Of a DNA stretch of 64,000 nucleotides, positions 17,892 through 26,367 are shown one piece after another (within the stretch, counting starts at the first letter, position 1; each line of letters begins with the position of its first letter). Under the pieces are notes generated by a model. It saw only the letters and a list, made by a program, of their open reading frames with translations. It had not been told where the DNA came from and ran no database searches. Origin of the DNA: Paenibacillus sacheonensis (lineage in GTDB: Bacteria > Bacillota > Bacilli > Paenibacillales > Paenibacillaceae); NCBI RefSeq assembly GCF_009909195.1, contig NZ_JAAAMU010000010.1, positions 159,573 to 223,572 on the forward strand, read 5' to 3'. A program made the position numbers and the translations under genes.

Positions 17892-17892
17892 A

Positions 17893-18723
17893 ATGAACTT
17901 TACGAAAATGCACGGACTAGGGAACGACTTTATCGTAGTCGCAGGCGAATCGAAGCTGCCGGATAACGCAGCGCAGCTGGCGGAGCAGCTTTGCAATCGC
18001 TTCTTCGGTATCGGGGCCGACGGACTCGTTTATATTTTGCCTTCGGAGAAAGCGGATTTCCGGATGCGCATCATCAATTCGGACGGATCCGAAGCGGAGC
18101 AGTGCGGCAATGCCATTCGCTGCGTAGCGAAGTACGTGTACGACAACGGCTTGACGGACAAAGAAACGCTGACCATCGAGACGCTGGGCGCCGGCGTGCA
18201 GGCCGTGCAATTGACCGTGGACAACGGCAAAGTCGTGAAAGTCCGCGTCAACATGGGGCAGCCGATTCTCGAAGGCTTGAAGGTACCGACGACGATCGAT
18301 GCCAATCCGGTCATCAATCAATCGATCGAGGTGGACGGCCGCGAATTCAAGTTTACGGCGGTCTCGATGGGGAACCCGCACTGCGTCATCTACGTCGACG
18401 ACGCGGTCAATTTCGACCTGGCGGCATGGGGCCCGAAATTGGAAGTCCATCCCTTGTTCCCGCGCAAGATCAACGTGGAATTCGTAACGGTGCGCGCCAA
18501 GGACTTCACGGACATGCGCGTATGGGAACGCGGGGCGGGACCGACGCTGGCTTGCGGTACGGGCGCATGCGCAACCGTCGTTGCTTCCGTGCTGAACGGA
18601 CTGACGGATCGGACGGCGACGGTATCGCTCAAGGGCGGCGACCTGTTGATCGAATGGGATGAAGCAACGAACCATGTCTATATGACGGGACCGGCCGCCG
18701 AGGTATTCCGCGGAACGGTATAA
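17893..18723 (+). CDS. dapF: Diaminopimelate epimerase
   Basis: Converts LL- to meso-diaminopimelate, the precursor of lysine and of peptidoglycan cross-links; cytosolic and cofactor-free. The 276-residue protein shows the N-terminal FTKMHGLGNDFIVV and both catalytic cysteines, in EQCGNAIRC near residue 73 and in ACGTGACAT near 217-225. Length matches the family. ATG 17893 has GAGGAG at the proper distance. It is followed 24 bp later by the bifunctional homocysteine methyltransferase/MTHFR gene and is likely cotranscribed with it. In B. subtilis dapF lies elsewhere, so this position is lineage-specific. Confidence 0.97.
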   Translation: MNFTKMHGLGNDFIVVAGESKLPDNAAQLAEQLCNRFFGIGADGLVYILPSEKADFRMRIINSDGSEAEQCGNAIRCVAKYVYDNGLTDKETLTIETLGAGVQAVQLTVDNGKVVKVRVNMGQPILEGLKVPTTIDANPVINQSIEVDGREFKFTAVSMGNPHCVIYVDDAVNFDLAAWGPKLEVHPLFPRKINVEFVTVRAKDFTDMRVWERGAGPTLACGTGACATVVASVLNGLTDRTATVSLKGGDLLIEWDEATNHVYMTGPAAEVFRGTV

Positions 18724-18747
18724 GCAATAGATGAAGGAGTTTTGATA

Positions 18748-20598
18748 ATGAAACCGGATTTAAGGGAGGCGCTGCAGGCGCGCATCTTGACCGGGGACGG
18801 CGCGATGGGAACCTACCTGTACGGGATGGGGTTCCCTGTCGGCGTTTCCTACGAAGAATTCAATCTGCTCCGGCCGGACGTGATTACGGACGTACATCGT
18901 CGCTATTACGAAGCAGGGGCTAGAATCATAGAGACGAACACGTTCTCGGCCAATCTGGCGAGCCTGACGCATTACGGGCTGGACAGCGAAGTCGAGGCCA
19001 TCAACAGGGCAGGCGTGCAAATCGCGCGCGGGGCAGTCGGCAGCGATGCCTACGTCGTCGGCGCGGTAGGTTCCATCCGGGCCGGGAAACGCAAAAATAT
19101 TTCGGTCGCTCAGCTGGACGACCTCTTCCGGCAGCAGATTAACGCGCTGCTCACGGCAGGCGTCGACGGCATCATGCTGGAGACGTTCTACGATCTGGAG
19201 GAAGCGCTGCTGGCGCTTCGTATCGTGCGGAGCCTATCCGAGACGCCGGTCATTTGTCAGTTCGCGGTGGAGAAAGAAGCGGTTACGCTGGACGGAAAAC
19301 CGATCGCTTCCGCTTTCGAAAGCCTGCGGCTGGAAGGCGCGGACGTCGTCGGGTTTAACTGTCGCAGCGGCCCGAACGGCATTCTTCGCGCCATCGATTC
19401 CATTAACGCGGAAGTGAAATTGCCGTTGTCCGTCTTCCCGAATGCCGGGATACCCGATTACGTGGACGGCAAATACCAATATACGTCGACACCGGAATAC
19501 TTCGCGGAATCCGCCCGCAAATTCGCGGACCGCGGCGCGCGCATCATCGGGGGCTGCTGCGGTACGACGCCGGAGCATGTCGCGGCAATCGCGGCGGCGC
19601 TCGACGGGTACCTGCCGCGGCCGGTAGATCCGTCGGAGCTGCTCCAACCATACTCGGAGCGGATCATCGTTCGCGATGAGAGACCCGCAGCGACGGAGCC
19701 GACGATCGTGGACCTCGTGAAGGAACGCCATACGGTCATCGTCGAGCTTGATCCGCCCCGCGACCTCGCCATTCAAAAATTCATCGAAGGAGCGAAGGCG
19801 CTGAAAGCGATCAAAGCGGACGCCGTGACCATGGCGGACAATTCGCTCGCCGTCACGCGCATGAGCAACATCGCGCTGGCATCGCTCGTGCAGCAGCAAG
19901 TAGGCATCCGGCCGCTCGTGCACATCGCATGCCGCGACCGCAACCTCATCGGGACGCAGTCGCACATGATGGGATTGGACGCACTGGGCATTGATCATGT
20001 CCTTGCCGTTACGGGCGATCCCGCCAGATTCGGCGACCTGCCGGATTCCAGCTCCGTCTACGACCTGACCTCGTTCGAGATGATTCGAATGATCAAGCAG
20101 CTGAACGAAGGCGTGGCCTTCTCCGGCAAGGCTTTGAAGCAGAAGGCGAACTTTATAACGGGCGCGGCGTTTAATCCGAACGTCAAATATTTGGATAAAG
20201 CGATTGCCCGCCTGGAGAAGAAAATCGAGACCGGCGCGGATTATATTATGACCCAGCCCGTCTACGACAAAGAATTAATCGTCCGTATCGCGGAAACGAC
20301 GAAGCATCTGCAGGTTCCGATCTTCATCGGCATCATGCCGCTCGCCAGCGGGAGAAACGCAGAGTACCTTCATAATGAAGTGCCCGGAATTCAACTGTCG
20401 GATGAGGTTCGCAAGCGGATGGCAGGACTCGAGGGCGAAGCGGGACGCGCGGAAGGCGTACGCATCGCGGAAGAGCTGCTCGATACGGCGATGGAATACT
20501 TCAATGGCATCTATCTCATTACGCCGTTCATGTTCTATGATATGACAGTGAAGCTGACGGATTATGTATGGCAAAAAACGGGCAGTTTAACGAGGTAA
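18748..20598 (+). CDS. yitJ: Bifunctional homocysteine S-methyltransferase / methylenetetrahydrofolate reductase (YitJ-type)
   Basis: A 616-residue fusion. The N-terminal half (about 1-290) is a homocysteine S-methyltransferase with GDGAMGTYLYG, ETNTFSAN, VGFNCRSGP and GGCCGTTPEHV, supplying the three zinc cysteines. The C-terminal half (about 320-610) is a methylenetetrahydrofolate reductase TIM barrel (VIVELDPPRD, DAVTMADNSLA, LAVTGDPARFGD, YIMTQPVYD). Together they would regenerate methionine from homocysteine using reduced folate. AAGGAG lies 8 bases before ATG 18748; a TTG two codons earlier is less likely. No S-box precedes it; it follows dapF closely. The terminator hairpin overlaps its stop codon. 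Confidence 0.92.
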   Translation: MKPDLREALQARILTGDGAMGTYLYGMGFPVGVSYEEFNLLRPDVITDVHRRYYEAGARIIETNTFSANLASLTHYGLDSEVEAINRAGVQIARGAVGSDAYVVGAVGSIRAGKRKNISVAQLDDLFRQQINALLTAGVDGIMLETFYDLEEALLALRIVRSLSETPVICQFAVEKEAVTLDGKPIASAFESLRLEGADVVGFNCRSGPNGILRAIDSINAEVKLPLSVFPNAGIPDYVDGKYQYTSTPEYFAESARKFADRGARIIGGCCGTTPEHVAAIAAALDGYLPRPVDPSELLQPYSERIIVRDERPAATEPTIVDLVKERHTVIVELDPPRDLAIQKFIEGAKALKAIKADAVTMADNSLAVTRMSNIALASLVQQQVGIRPLVHIACRDRNLIGTQSHMMGLDALGIDHVLAVTGDPARFGDLPDSSSVYDLTSFEMIRMIKQLNEGVAFSGKALKQKANFITGAAFNPNVKYLDKAIARLEKKIETGADYIMTQPVYDKELIVRIAETTKHLQVPIFIGIMPLASGRNAEYLHNEVPGIQLSDEVRKRMAGLEGEAGRAEGVRIAEELLDTAMEYFNGIYLITPFMFYDMTVKLTDYVWQKTGSLTR

Positions 20599-20609
20599 CC
20601 TCGTTTTTT
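20589..20609 (+). terminator. Terminator overlapping the yitJ stop codon
   Basis: AACGAGG (20589-20595) and CCTCGTT (20599-20605) form the stem with the TAA stop codon as the 3-base loop; a T run continues to 20609. Confidence 0.8.
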
Positions 20610-20674
20610 CTCCCGTTTGCGCTTTAACACTTGTTCGTCCGATGAAAATGGATTAATATAGACATTGGATGCAC

Positions 20675-20703
20675 TTGCCATGCCGCTGTCGATGCGTTAA
20701 AAT
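20675..20703 (+). promoter_or_regulatory. Sigma-A promoter upstream of remA
   Basis: TTGCCA (20675-20680), 17-base spacer, TAAAAT (20698-20703). The leader to the remA start is about 170 bases and holds no gene that I can support; a second weak promoter (TTCCAT-16-TATACA) lies nearer to remA. Confidence 0.55.
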
Positions 20704-20884
20704 TAGGGACTCTGAGTTTTTATGGCTCTTGGGGCTCAAGACAGCTGGCATAACGTATGCTCCGGACTTTTTTCGTCAAGAATAGTGCAATATTCTGCCT
20801 TGCAGATTCCATCATTCTTGCGCTTATCTATACATCGTGTGCTATTCATGCTCATGCACGAGAGATACCGGAGGGGAACCTATC

Positions 20885-21145
20885 ATGGCCATTAAGCTCA
20901 TCAATATTGGTTTCGGGAACATCGTTTCCGCAAATCGGATTATTTCGATCGTCAGTCCGGAATCTGCGCCTATCAAACGGATCATTCAAGAAGCGCGCGA
21001 CCGGCATATGCTGATCGACGCCACTTATGGCCGCCGCACGCGGGCTGTCATCATCACGGACAGCGATCATGTTATTTTATCAGCGGTTCAGCCGGAAACG
21101 GTTGCGCATCGTCTATCGACCAAGGATGACGATCACGACGAATAG
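20885..21145 (+). CDS. remA: Extracellular matrix regulatory protein RemA (DUF370)
   Basis: An 86-residue DNA-binding protein. In B. subtilis RemA forms rings that bind DNA and activate biofilm matrix and osmoprotection genes. The family pattern is complete: [50 protein letters not shown] and [19 protein letters not shown] 20885 is preceded by GGAGGGG at 8 bases; longer upstream reading is not needed. It is followed 14 bp later by gmk, the standard order. The usual upstream yicC homologue is absent here. Confidence 0.95.
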   Translation: MAIKLINIGFGNIVSANRIISIVSPESAPIKRIIQEARDRHMLIDATYGRRTRAVIITDSDHVILSAVQPETVAHRLSTKDDDHDE

Positions 21146-21159
21146 TAACGGGGAGTCAT

Positions 21160-21777
21160 ATGAACAGAGGATTGTTAATCGTATTGTCCGGTCCTTCGGG
21201 CGTAGGCAAAGGTACGGTGTGTTCCGAGCTGCGGCATAAACAGAACGAATTGGTTTATTCCGTATCGGCGACGACCCGCTCGCCCCGCCAGGGAGAAATC
21301 GACGGAGTCAATTATTTTTTTAAGACGCGGGAACAGTTTCAAGACATGATCGCGCGCGACGCGCTGCTGGAGCACGCGGAGTACGTGGGCAACTATTACG
21401 GCACCCCGCGCGATTTTGTAGAGCGAACGCTTGCCTCGGGCAAGGATATTATTCTTGAAATCGAAGTGCAGGGCGCGCTCAAAGTAAAAGCAACGTTCCC
21501 TCAAGGCGTGTTCATCTTCTTGGTGCCGCCGTCTCTTGATGTGCTTAAACAGCGCATTACGGGCCGCGGTACGGAGAATGCCGATATTATTGACCACCGG
21601 ATGAATGTAGCGGTGGAAGAAATGAATTTGATTCGCTACTACGATTACGCCGTGGTGAACGATCAGATCGATGCAGCGTGCCACCGCATTCAAAGCATCA
21701 TTGTCGCGGAGCACTGCCGCAAGGACCGGTTTATCGAAGAACTCGAAGAAGTGAAGGAAGCTTCCGAGAAAGCATGA
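21160..21777 (+). CDS. gmk: Guanylate kinase
   Basis: Phosphorylates GMP to GDP with ATP in the cytosol; essential for guanine nucleotide supply and connected with (p)ppGpp control in Firmicutes. The 205-residue protein has P-loop GPSGVGKGT at about 10-18, the GMP-binding TTRSPRQGE region near 40-48, INYFF-type [11 protein letters not shown], and [10 protein letters not shown] near 80. Length matches the family. It starts 14 bp after remA with GGGGAG 5 bases upstream of the ATG and is followed by rpoZ 16 bp later. Confidence 0.97.
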   Translation: MNRGLLIVLSGPSGVGKGTVCSELRHKQNELVYSVSATTRSPRQGEIDGVNYFFKTREQFQDMIARDALLEHAEYVGNYYGTPRDFVERTLASGKDIILEIEVQGALKVKATFPQGVFIFLVPPSLDVLKQRITGRGTENADIIDHRMNVAVEEMNLIRYYDYAVVNDQIDAACHRIQSIIVAEHCRKDRFIEELEEVKEASEKA

Positions 21778-21793
21778 GTGGGGTGAGAGAACG

Positions 21794-22009
21794 TTGTTGT
21801 ATCCATCGATCGATGAAATGATGAAGAAAGTAGACAGCAAGTACTCGCTGGTAGTCGCGGCATCGCGTCGCGCGCGCAAGCTTCGGGATGGAAGCAAGAG
21901 CGAGATTCGCTCGCCGAAGTCGCATAAATACGTAGGCGTAGCGCTCGAAGAGATCTATCAAGATATCCTCGTGGTGGAGAGCACGCTGAACAAGAAAGAC
22001 GATGAGTAA
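21794..22009 (+). CDS. rpoZ: DNA-directed RNA polymerase omega subunit
   Basis: A 71-residue RNA polymerase omega subunit, which helps fold and hold beta-prime. The start MLYPSIDEMMKKVDSKYSLV matches the B. subtilis omega N-terminus MLDPSID, which fixes the TTG at 21794 as start codon; SHKYVGVALEEI is the conserved second helix. It lies between gmk and coaBC and is followed by a strong terminator, so transcription of the first part of the cluster ends or attenuates here. Confidence 0.93.
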   Translation: MLYPSIDEMMKKVDSKYSLVVAASRRARKLRDGSKSEIRSPKSHKYVGVALEEIYQDILVVESTLNKKDDE

Positions 22010-22022
22010 ATGAGTGCACAAG

Positions 22023-22052
22023 AATAACAACCCTCGAGGTTGTTATTTTTTT
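22023..22052 (+). terminator. Terminator between rpoZ and coaBC
   Basis: AATAACAACC (22023-22032) pairs perfectly with GGTTGTTATT (22038-22047), followed by T to 22052. Confidence 0.85.
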
Positions 22053-22089
22053 ACCTACATGCGGTGGTAAGAAGAGGGGAGAGATTTCC

Positions 22090-23310
22090 ATGCTGCAAGG
22101 GAAAACGATTCTTTTGGGGATTTCGGGCGGAATCGCGGCGTATAAAGCGGCAACGATTTGCAGCCGGCTCGTTCAGGCAGGAGCGAAGGTGCGCGTCATC
22201 ATGACGGAATCGGCGACCAAATTCATTGCGCCGTTGACGCTGCAGACGTTGTCGCGGCATCCGGTCTATCTGGATACGTTCGATGAATTCGATCCTTCCG
22301 TCGTGGCGCATATCGACGCGGCCGACAGCGCCGATCTGGTGCTGGTCGCGCCCGCGACGGCGAATATCGTGGGCAAAATGGCGAACGGGCTCGCGGACGA
22401 TTTTTTAAGCACCACCTTGCTCGCCGCGACCGCTCCGGTAATCGTAGCGCCTGCGATGAACGTCCATATGTACGCGCATCCGGCAGTAGAACGGAATATG
22501 GCGCTGCTGGCGGATCGCGGCGTTCGATTCGTAGAGCCGGGTACGGGTCTGCTCGCATGCGGGTATGTCGGCAAAGGCCGTCTGGCCGAGCCGGAGGAGA
22601 TCGTCGCCGCGGTCAAGCACTGGTTCGCATCGCGGACGGAACTCGCAGGCAAATCCGTTCTCGTTACGGCAGGCGGTACCGCCGAACGGCTGGACCCGGT
22701 ACGCTTTTTGACGAATGATTCTTCCGGCAAAATGGGCTTTGCATTGGCGGAAGCGGCAGCCAATCGCGGCGCTGACGTTACCTTGATCGCGGCGCGGACG
22801 ACTGCCCCGCCGATCGTGGGCGTCAAGCTTGTGCGCGTGGAATCCGCCGAGCAAATGCTGCAGGCTGTCTTAGAGCGCTACGACGCCGCAGATATCGTCA
22901 TCAAAGCGGCTGCGGTGGCCGATTATCGTCCGGTATCGCAAGCGCCGACGAAGATCAAGAAAAGCGAAGAGAAGCTTGTCCTCGAGCTGGAACGGACGAC
23001 CGACATCCTGAAAACGCTCGGCGAGCGCAAAACGCATCAATTTCTCGTCGGCTTCGCCGCGGAGACGGAGCAGGTTGCGCAGTATGCGATGGACAAGCTT
23101 CGCCGGAAGAACTGCGATCTTGTCGTCGCGAACGACGTTTCTCAGGATGGCGCGGGGTTCAATTTGGATACGAACGTCGTCCAGATCTTCGGCAAGGATG
23201 GCCTGATCGAAGCTCTGCCGCAGCTGCATAAGCGGGAAGTGGCAGATCATCTGCTGGAGCGCATCGTACGCCAGATGCAGAAGAAGCCGGCCGGGGAGGC
23301 CGGCGAATGA
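22090..23310 (+). CDS. coaBC: Bifunctional phosphopantothenoylcysteine decarboxylase / phosphopantothenate-cysteine ligase
   Basis: Carries out two steps of coenzyme A synthesis: CTP-dependent joining of cysteine to phosphopantothenate, then FMN-dependent decarboxylation. The 406-residue protein has an N-terminal flavoprotein CoaC domain (LLGISGGIAAYKAA, APATANIVGKMANGLADD, APAMNVHMY) and a C-terminal CoaB domain (VLVTAGGTAERLDPVRFLTN, NDSSGKMG, KIKKSEEKLVLEL). Length is standard. It begins 37 bp after a terminator and shares ATGA with priA. Confidence 0.96.
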   Translation: MLQGKTILLGISGGIAAYKAATICSRLVQAGAKVRVIMTESATKFIAPLTLQTLSRHPVYLDTFDEFDPSVVAHIDAADSADLVLVAPATANIVGKMANGLADDFLSTTLLAATAPVIVAPAMNVHMYAHPAVERNMALLADRGVRFVEPGTGLLACGYVGKGRLAEPEEIVAAVKHWFASRTELAGKSVLVTAGGTAERLDPVRFLTNDSSGKMGFALAEAAANRGADVTLIAARTTAPPIVGVKLVRVESAEQMLQAVLERYDAADIVIKAAAVADYRPVSQAPTKIKKSEEKLVLELERTTDILKTLGERKTHQFLVGFAAETEQVAQYAMDKLRRKNCDLVVANDVSQDGAGFNLDTNVVQIFGKDGLIEALPQLHKREVADHLLERIVRQMQKKPAGEAGE

Positions 23311-25838
23311 TCGCGAGAGTGATCGTGGACGTGCCGAGCCGCGCAACGGATCGACCGTTCGATTACAAGATTCCGGAGAACTTGAATGGCTGGGTGGAAG
23401 TGGGCAGCCGGGTAGGCGTGCCTTTCGGCGGACGCGTGCTGCAAGGTTTCGTCGTCGGTCTGGCTCCGTATGCGGACGTTGACGTCAAGAAACTGAAGCC
23501 GATCGCGGAGCTGCTGGATCATCTTCCGCCGCTGTCCCCCGACCTAGTCGAACTGGCGCGCTGGGTCAGCGAGAAATATTGCTGCCCATGGACGACGGCG
23601 CTGCAAGTGATGATTCCGGCGGCGCTGAAGGGGAAAGCCGATTCCGTGGTTTCCTTGTCGGAGGAAGAAGAATGTTCGGAGGAACGAACGGGATTCCTTA
23701 CAGAAGAGAGCGAGCCATGGTTTCAATATATCCGGAATAACGGAGAAGTCCGCTTGGCGCTGCTCCAGGAGCGTTTCCCGGAAGCCGCGGCAGGCATCAA
23801 AGCGGCTATTCGGCGCGGAACGCTCCGGGAGGAAATCTCCATACGCGACCGGCTGAAGGTGCGCAAAGTTTGGACCGTTTTCCCTCCGGAGGATACAGCG
23901 GCCGCTGAGGCTGCGCTGGCTTCGGCATCGTCTCGCGCGGCGAAGCAGCAGGAAGCGGCGCGCTACATTTTGGACAACCCGGAGCCGATTCCGCTTGCCG
24001 CGTTGGCGCAGGCGCTATCGACCACGACGGGAACGATTCGCGGAGCGGCGGATAAGGGCTGGCTGACCATTCGCGAAATGGAGCAGCAGCGCGACCCGTA
24101 CGCCGGCCGGGGATTCAAACGAACGGAGCCGCTGCCGTTAATGGAAGGGCAGCAGACCGTGTATAACGAGATTGCAGAGGCGTTAGACAATGAAGCGGCC
24201 CGTGTCTTTCTCCTGCACGGCGTTACGGGCAGCGGGAAGACGGAAGTCTATTTGCAGACGATCGACCGCTGCTTGAAAGCGGAGCGTCAGGCGATCGTGC
24301 TCGTTCCGGAAATCGCGCTTACCCCGCAAATGGTGGAGCGGTTCAAAGGCCGTTTCGGCGATTCCGTCGCGGTGCTCCACAGCCGTCTATCCAGCGGGGA
24401 GCGCTACGATGAATGGCGCAAGATCCGGGAGGGCCGCGCAGAAGTCGCGGTCGGGGCAAGATCTGCCGTATTTGCGCCTTTCCGGCGGGTTGGCCTCATT
24501 ATTATCGATGAAGAGCATGAATCCTCTTATAAGCAGGAGGAAAGCCCCAAATATCATGCCCGCGACGTTGCCGTGCAGCGTGCGAAGCAGCATCAAGCCG
24601 TCGTGGTCCTCGGCTCGGCGACCCCGTCGCTGGAGTCGTTCGTGGCCGCTTCGGCTTCGCGAAGCCAGGAAGGAACCGCAAGCGCGAACGGTTCCGCGAA
24701 GCAGGGAGCGACCTTGCTGCCGATGCCCGAACGCGTCGCGGGAAGGCCGCTGCCGAAGGTGCATCTCGTCGATATGCGCGATGAGCTGAAAGGCGGCAAC
24801 CGATCGATGTTCAGCCGCCAGCTCCATGAAGCGCTGCTGCAGCGTCTCGAACGCGGGGAACAGTCCGTCCTCCTGCTTAACAGGCGGGGTTACTCCACGT
24901 TCGTGATGTGCCGCTCCTGCGGCTACACGGCGCAATGCCCGCATTGCGACATCTCGCTTACCTTCCATCAGAAATCCAAGGCGCTGCGCTGCCATTATTG
25001 CGGACATGCCGAGCAGGCGCCGACCGCGTGTCCTTCATGCGAGAGCGAGCATATCCGGTTCTTCGGAACGGGCACCCAGCGGGTAGAGGAAGAGCTTGCC
25101 AAGCTGTTCCCCGGGATCCGCGTCATTCGGATGGACGTAGACACGACGACGGAGAAGGGCTCCCACGAGAAGTGGCTGACCATGTTCGGCGAGCGAAAGG
25201 CCGATGTGCTGCTCGGCACGCAAATGGTAGCCAAAGGGCTCGATTTTCCATATGTTACGTTAGTGGGCGTTATTGCCGCGGATACGTCGCTCCATCTGCC
25301 CGATTTTCGCGCGGCGGAGAAGACGTTCCAGCTGCTGACGCAGGTCGCGGGACGTGCCGGCCGGCATGAGCTTCCCGGAGAAGTCATCGTTCAGACGTAC
25401 AACCCCGAGCATTACGCCATCATCAGTGCGCAGCGCCACGATTACGCCTCCTTCGCCCAGGAGGAGCTGAAACACCGGCGGTTCATGGCGTACCCCCCGT
25501 TCTGCCGGCTAATTCTCGTCACGCTTTCCCATGAGCAGCTGGCATTGGTGTACGCGGAAGGCGAGAAGCTGGCTTCGACGCTCCGCGATCTTGCGCGTTC
25601 CGCCGGCGTAAGAGGCTCGGACGAAGGAGACGGCAGCCGATTTATCGATATTCTAGGGCCTGTCGCCTCGCCGATTCCACGGATGAAGGATCGCTATCGA
25701 TTTCAATGTATGATAAAATATCGTGGAAACGTCGGCGCCTCGGAACTGCTAGGGCAGGCGATTTCGCTGCTTTCGGGCGCGAACGGCCAGCCGCCTGTGA
25801 CCATGAGCGTAGACGTGGATCCGCAAATGATTTTATAA
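23307..25838 (+). CDS. priA: Primosomal protein N' (replication restart helicase PriA)
   Basis: An 843-residue superfamily 2 helicase that recognises stalled forks and reloads the replicative helicase. Visible: the N-terminal 3'-DNA-binding domain (MIARVIVDVPSRATDRPFDY), Walker A GVTGSGKTEVY near 308, DEEHE, and a zinc-binding insertion with pairs CRSCGYTAQCPHC, CHYCGHAEQAPTACPSC, then motif V/VI GTQMVAKGLDFPYVTLVG and QVAGRAGR. The start overlaps the coaBC stop by 4 bp. There is a low-complexity Ser/Ala insert (AASASRSQEGTASANGSAK) between motifs. def follows after 39 bp. Confidence 0.96.
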   Translation: MIARVIVDVPSRATDRPFDYKIPENLNGWVEVGSRVGVPFGGRVLQGFVVGLAPYADVDVKKLKPIAELLDHLPPLSPDLVELARWVSEKYCCPWTTALQVMIPAALKGKADSVVSLSEEEECSEERTGFLTEESEPWFQYIRNNGEVRLALLQERFPEAAAGIKAAIRRGTLREEISIRDRLKVRKVWTVFPPEDTAAAEAALASASSRAAKQQEAARYILDNPEPIPLAALAQALSTTTGTIRGAADKGWLTIREMEQQRDPYAGRGFKRTEPLPLMEGQQTVYNEIAEALDNEAARVFLLHGVTGSGKTEVYLQTIDRCLKAERQAIVLVPEIALTPQMVERFKGRFGDSVAVLHSRLSSGERYDEWRKIREGRAEVAVGARSAVFAPFRRVGLIIIDEEHESSYKQEESPKYHARDVAVQRAKQHQAVVVLGSATPSLESFVAASASRSQEGTASANGSAKQGATLLPMPERVAGRPLPKVHLVDMRDELKGGNRSMFSRQLHEALLQRLERGEQSVLLLNRRGYSTFVMCRSCGYTAQCPHCDISLTFHQKSKALRCHYCGHAEQAPTACPSCESEHIRFFGTGTQRVEEELAKLFPGIRVIRMDVDTTTEKGSHEKWLTMFGERKADVLLGTQMVAKGLDFPYVTLVGVIAADTSLHLPDFRAAEKTFQLLTQVAGRAGRHELPGEVIVQTYNPEHYAIISAQRHDYASFAQEELKHRRFMAYPPFCRLILVTLSHEQLALVYAEGEKLASTLRDLARSAGVRGSDEGDGSRFIDILGPVASPIPRMKDRYRFQCMIKYRGNVGASELLGQAISLLSGANGQPPVTMSVDVDPQMIL

Positions 25839-25877
25839 CCTAAACCTATAGAGCAGGATGACTGGAGGTCGTTTTTC

Positions 25878-26363
25878 ATGGCGATTCGATTAATCGTGCA
25901 GGATCCGGATCCTGTGCTCCGCGAACGTGCGGTCGAAGTAACGAAATTCAATGCCAATTTGCATAAATTGCTGAACGATATGGCGGAAACGATGTACGAT
26001 GCGGACGGCGTCGGCTTGGCGGCGCCTCAGGTCGGCATCTCCAAACGGGCGATCGTCGTTGACATCGGCGACGAAAACGGCTTAATCGAGATGGTCAATC
26101 CGCAAATCGTGGACGCGACGGGCGAGCAGCTCGGCCCTGAAGGCTGTCTCAGCATTGCAAAATTGAACGGCGACGTTCGCCGCGCGCAGCATATCAAGCT
26201 GAAGGGCATGGACAGGAACGGCGCGCCGATCGAACTGGAAGCCAGCGATTTTCTGGCCCGCGCGTTCCAGCACGAGATTGATCATTTGAACGGGGTACTG
26301 TTTACCGATATCGCGGAAACCATCTACGACATCACCAATCGTCCCCGTCCGGACGGAGAGTGA
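25878..26363 (+). CDS. def: Peptide deformylase
   Basis: Removes the formyl group from nascent N-terminal methionine; a metalloenzyme acting at the ribosome exit. All three signature motifs are present in the 161-residue protein: GVGLAAPQVG, EGCLS and QHEIDHLNG, giving the Cys and two His metal ligands and the catalytic Glu. It lies between priA and fmt, 4 bp before the fmt start, pairing the enzymes that add and remove the formyl group. Confidence 0.97.
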   Translation: MAIRLIVQDPDPVLRERAVEVTKFNANLHKLLNDMAETMYDADGVGLAAPQVGISKRAIVVDIGDENGLIEMVNPQIVDATGEQLGPEGCLSIAKLNGDVRRAQHIKLKGMDRNGAPIELEASDFLARAFQHEIDHLNGVLFTDIAETIYDITNRPRPDGE

Positions 26364-26367
26364 CCGA

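Larger units (their letters stand above)
17219..17892. repeat. Structured repeat island upstream of dapF
   Basis: A 674-bp gene-free stretch. It holds a TTGCCTG/CAGGCAA hairpin (17249-17270), three copies of a 74-77 bp unit (17265-17490), two copies of a 48-bp unit (17508-17555 and 17631-17678), a third related hairpin (17599-17612), and two more GC hairpins (17736-17748, 17755-17772). The last ~110 bases are AT-rich and carry the dapF promoter and leader. Open frames across it on both strands are translations of the repeats, not genes. Confidence 0.85.

Noticed and set aside
20599..20884. A yicC homologue or small gene upstream of remA
   Set aside because: The 286-bp gap has no open frame with a ribosome site other than remA; only promoter-like sequence was seen.
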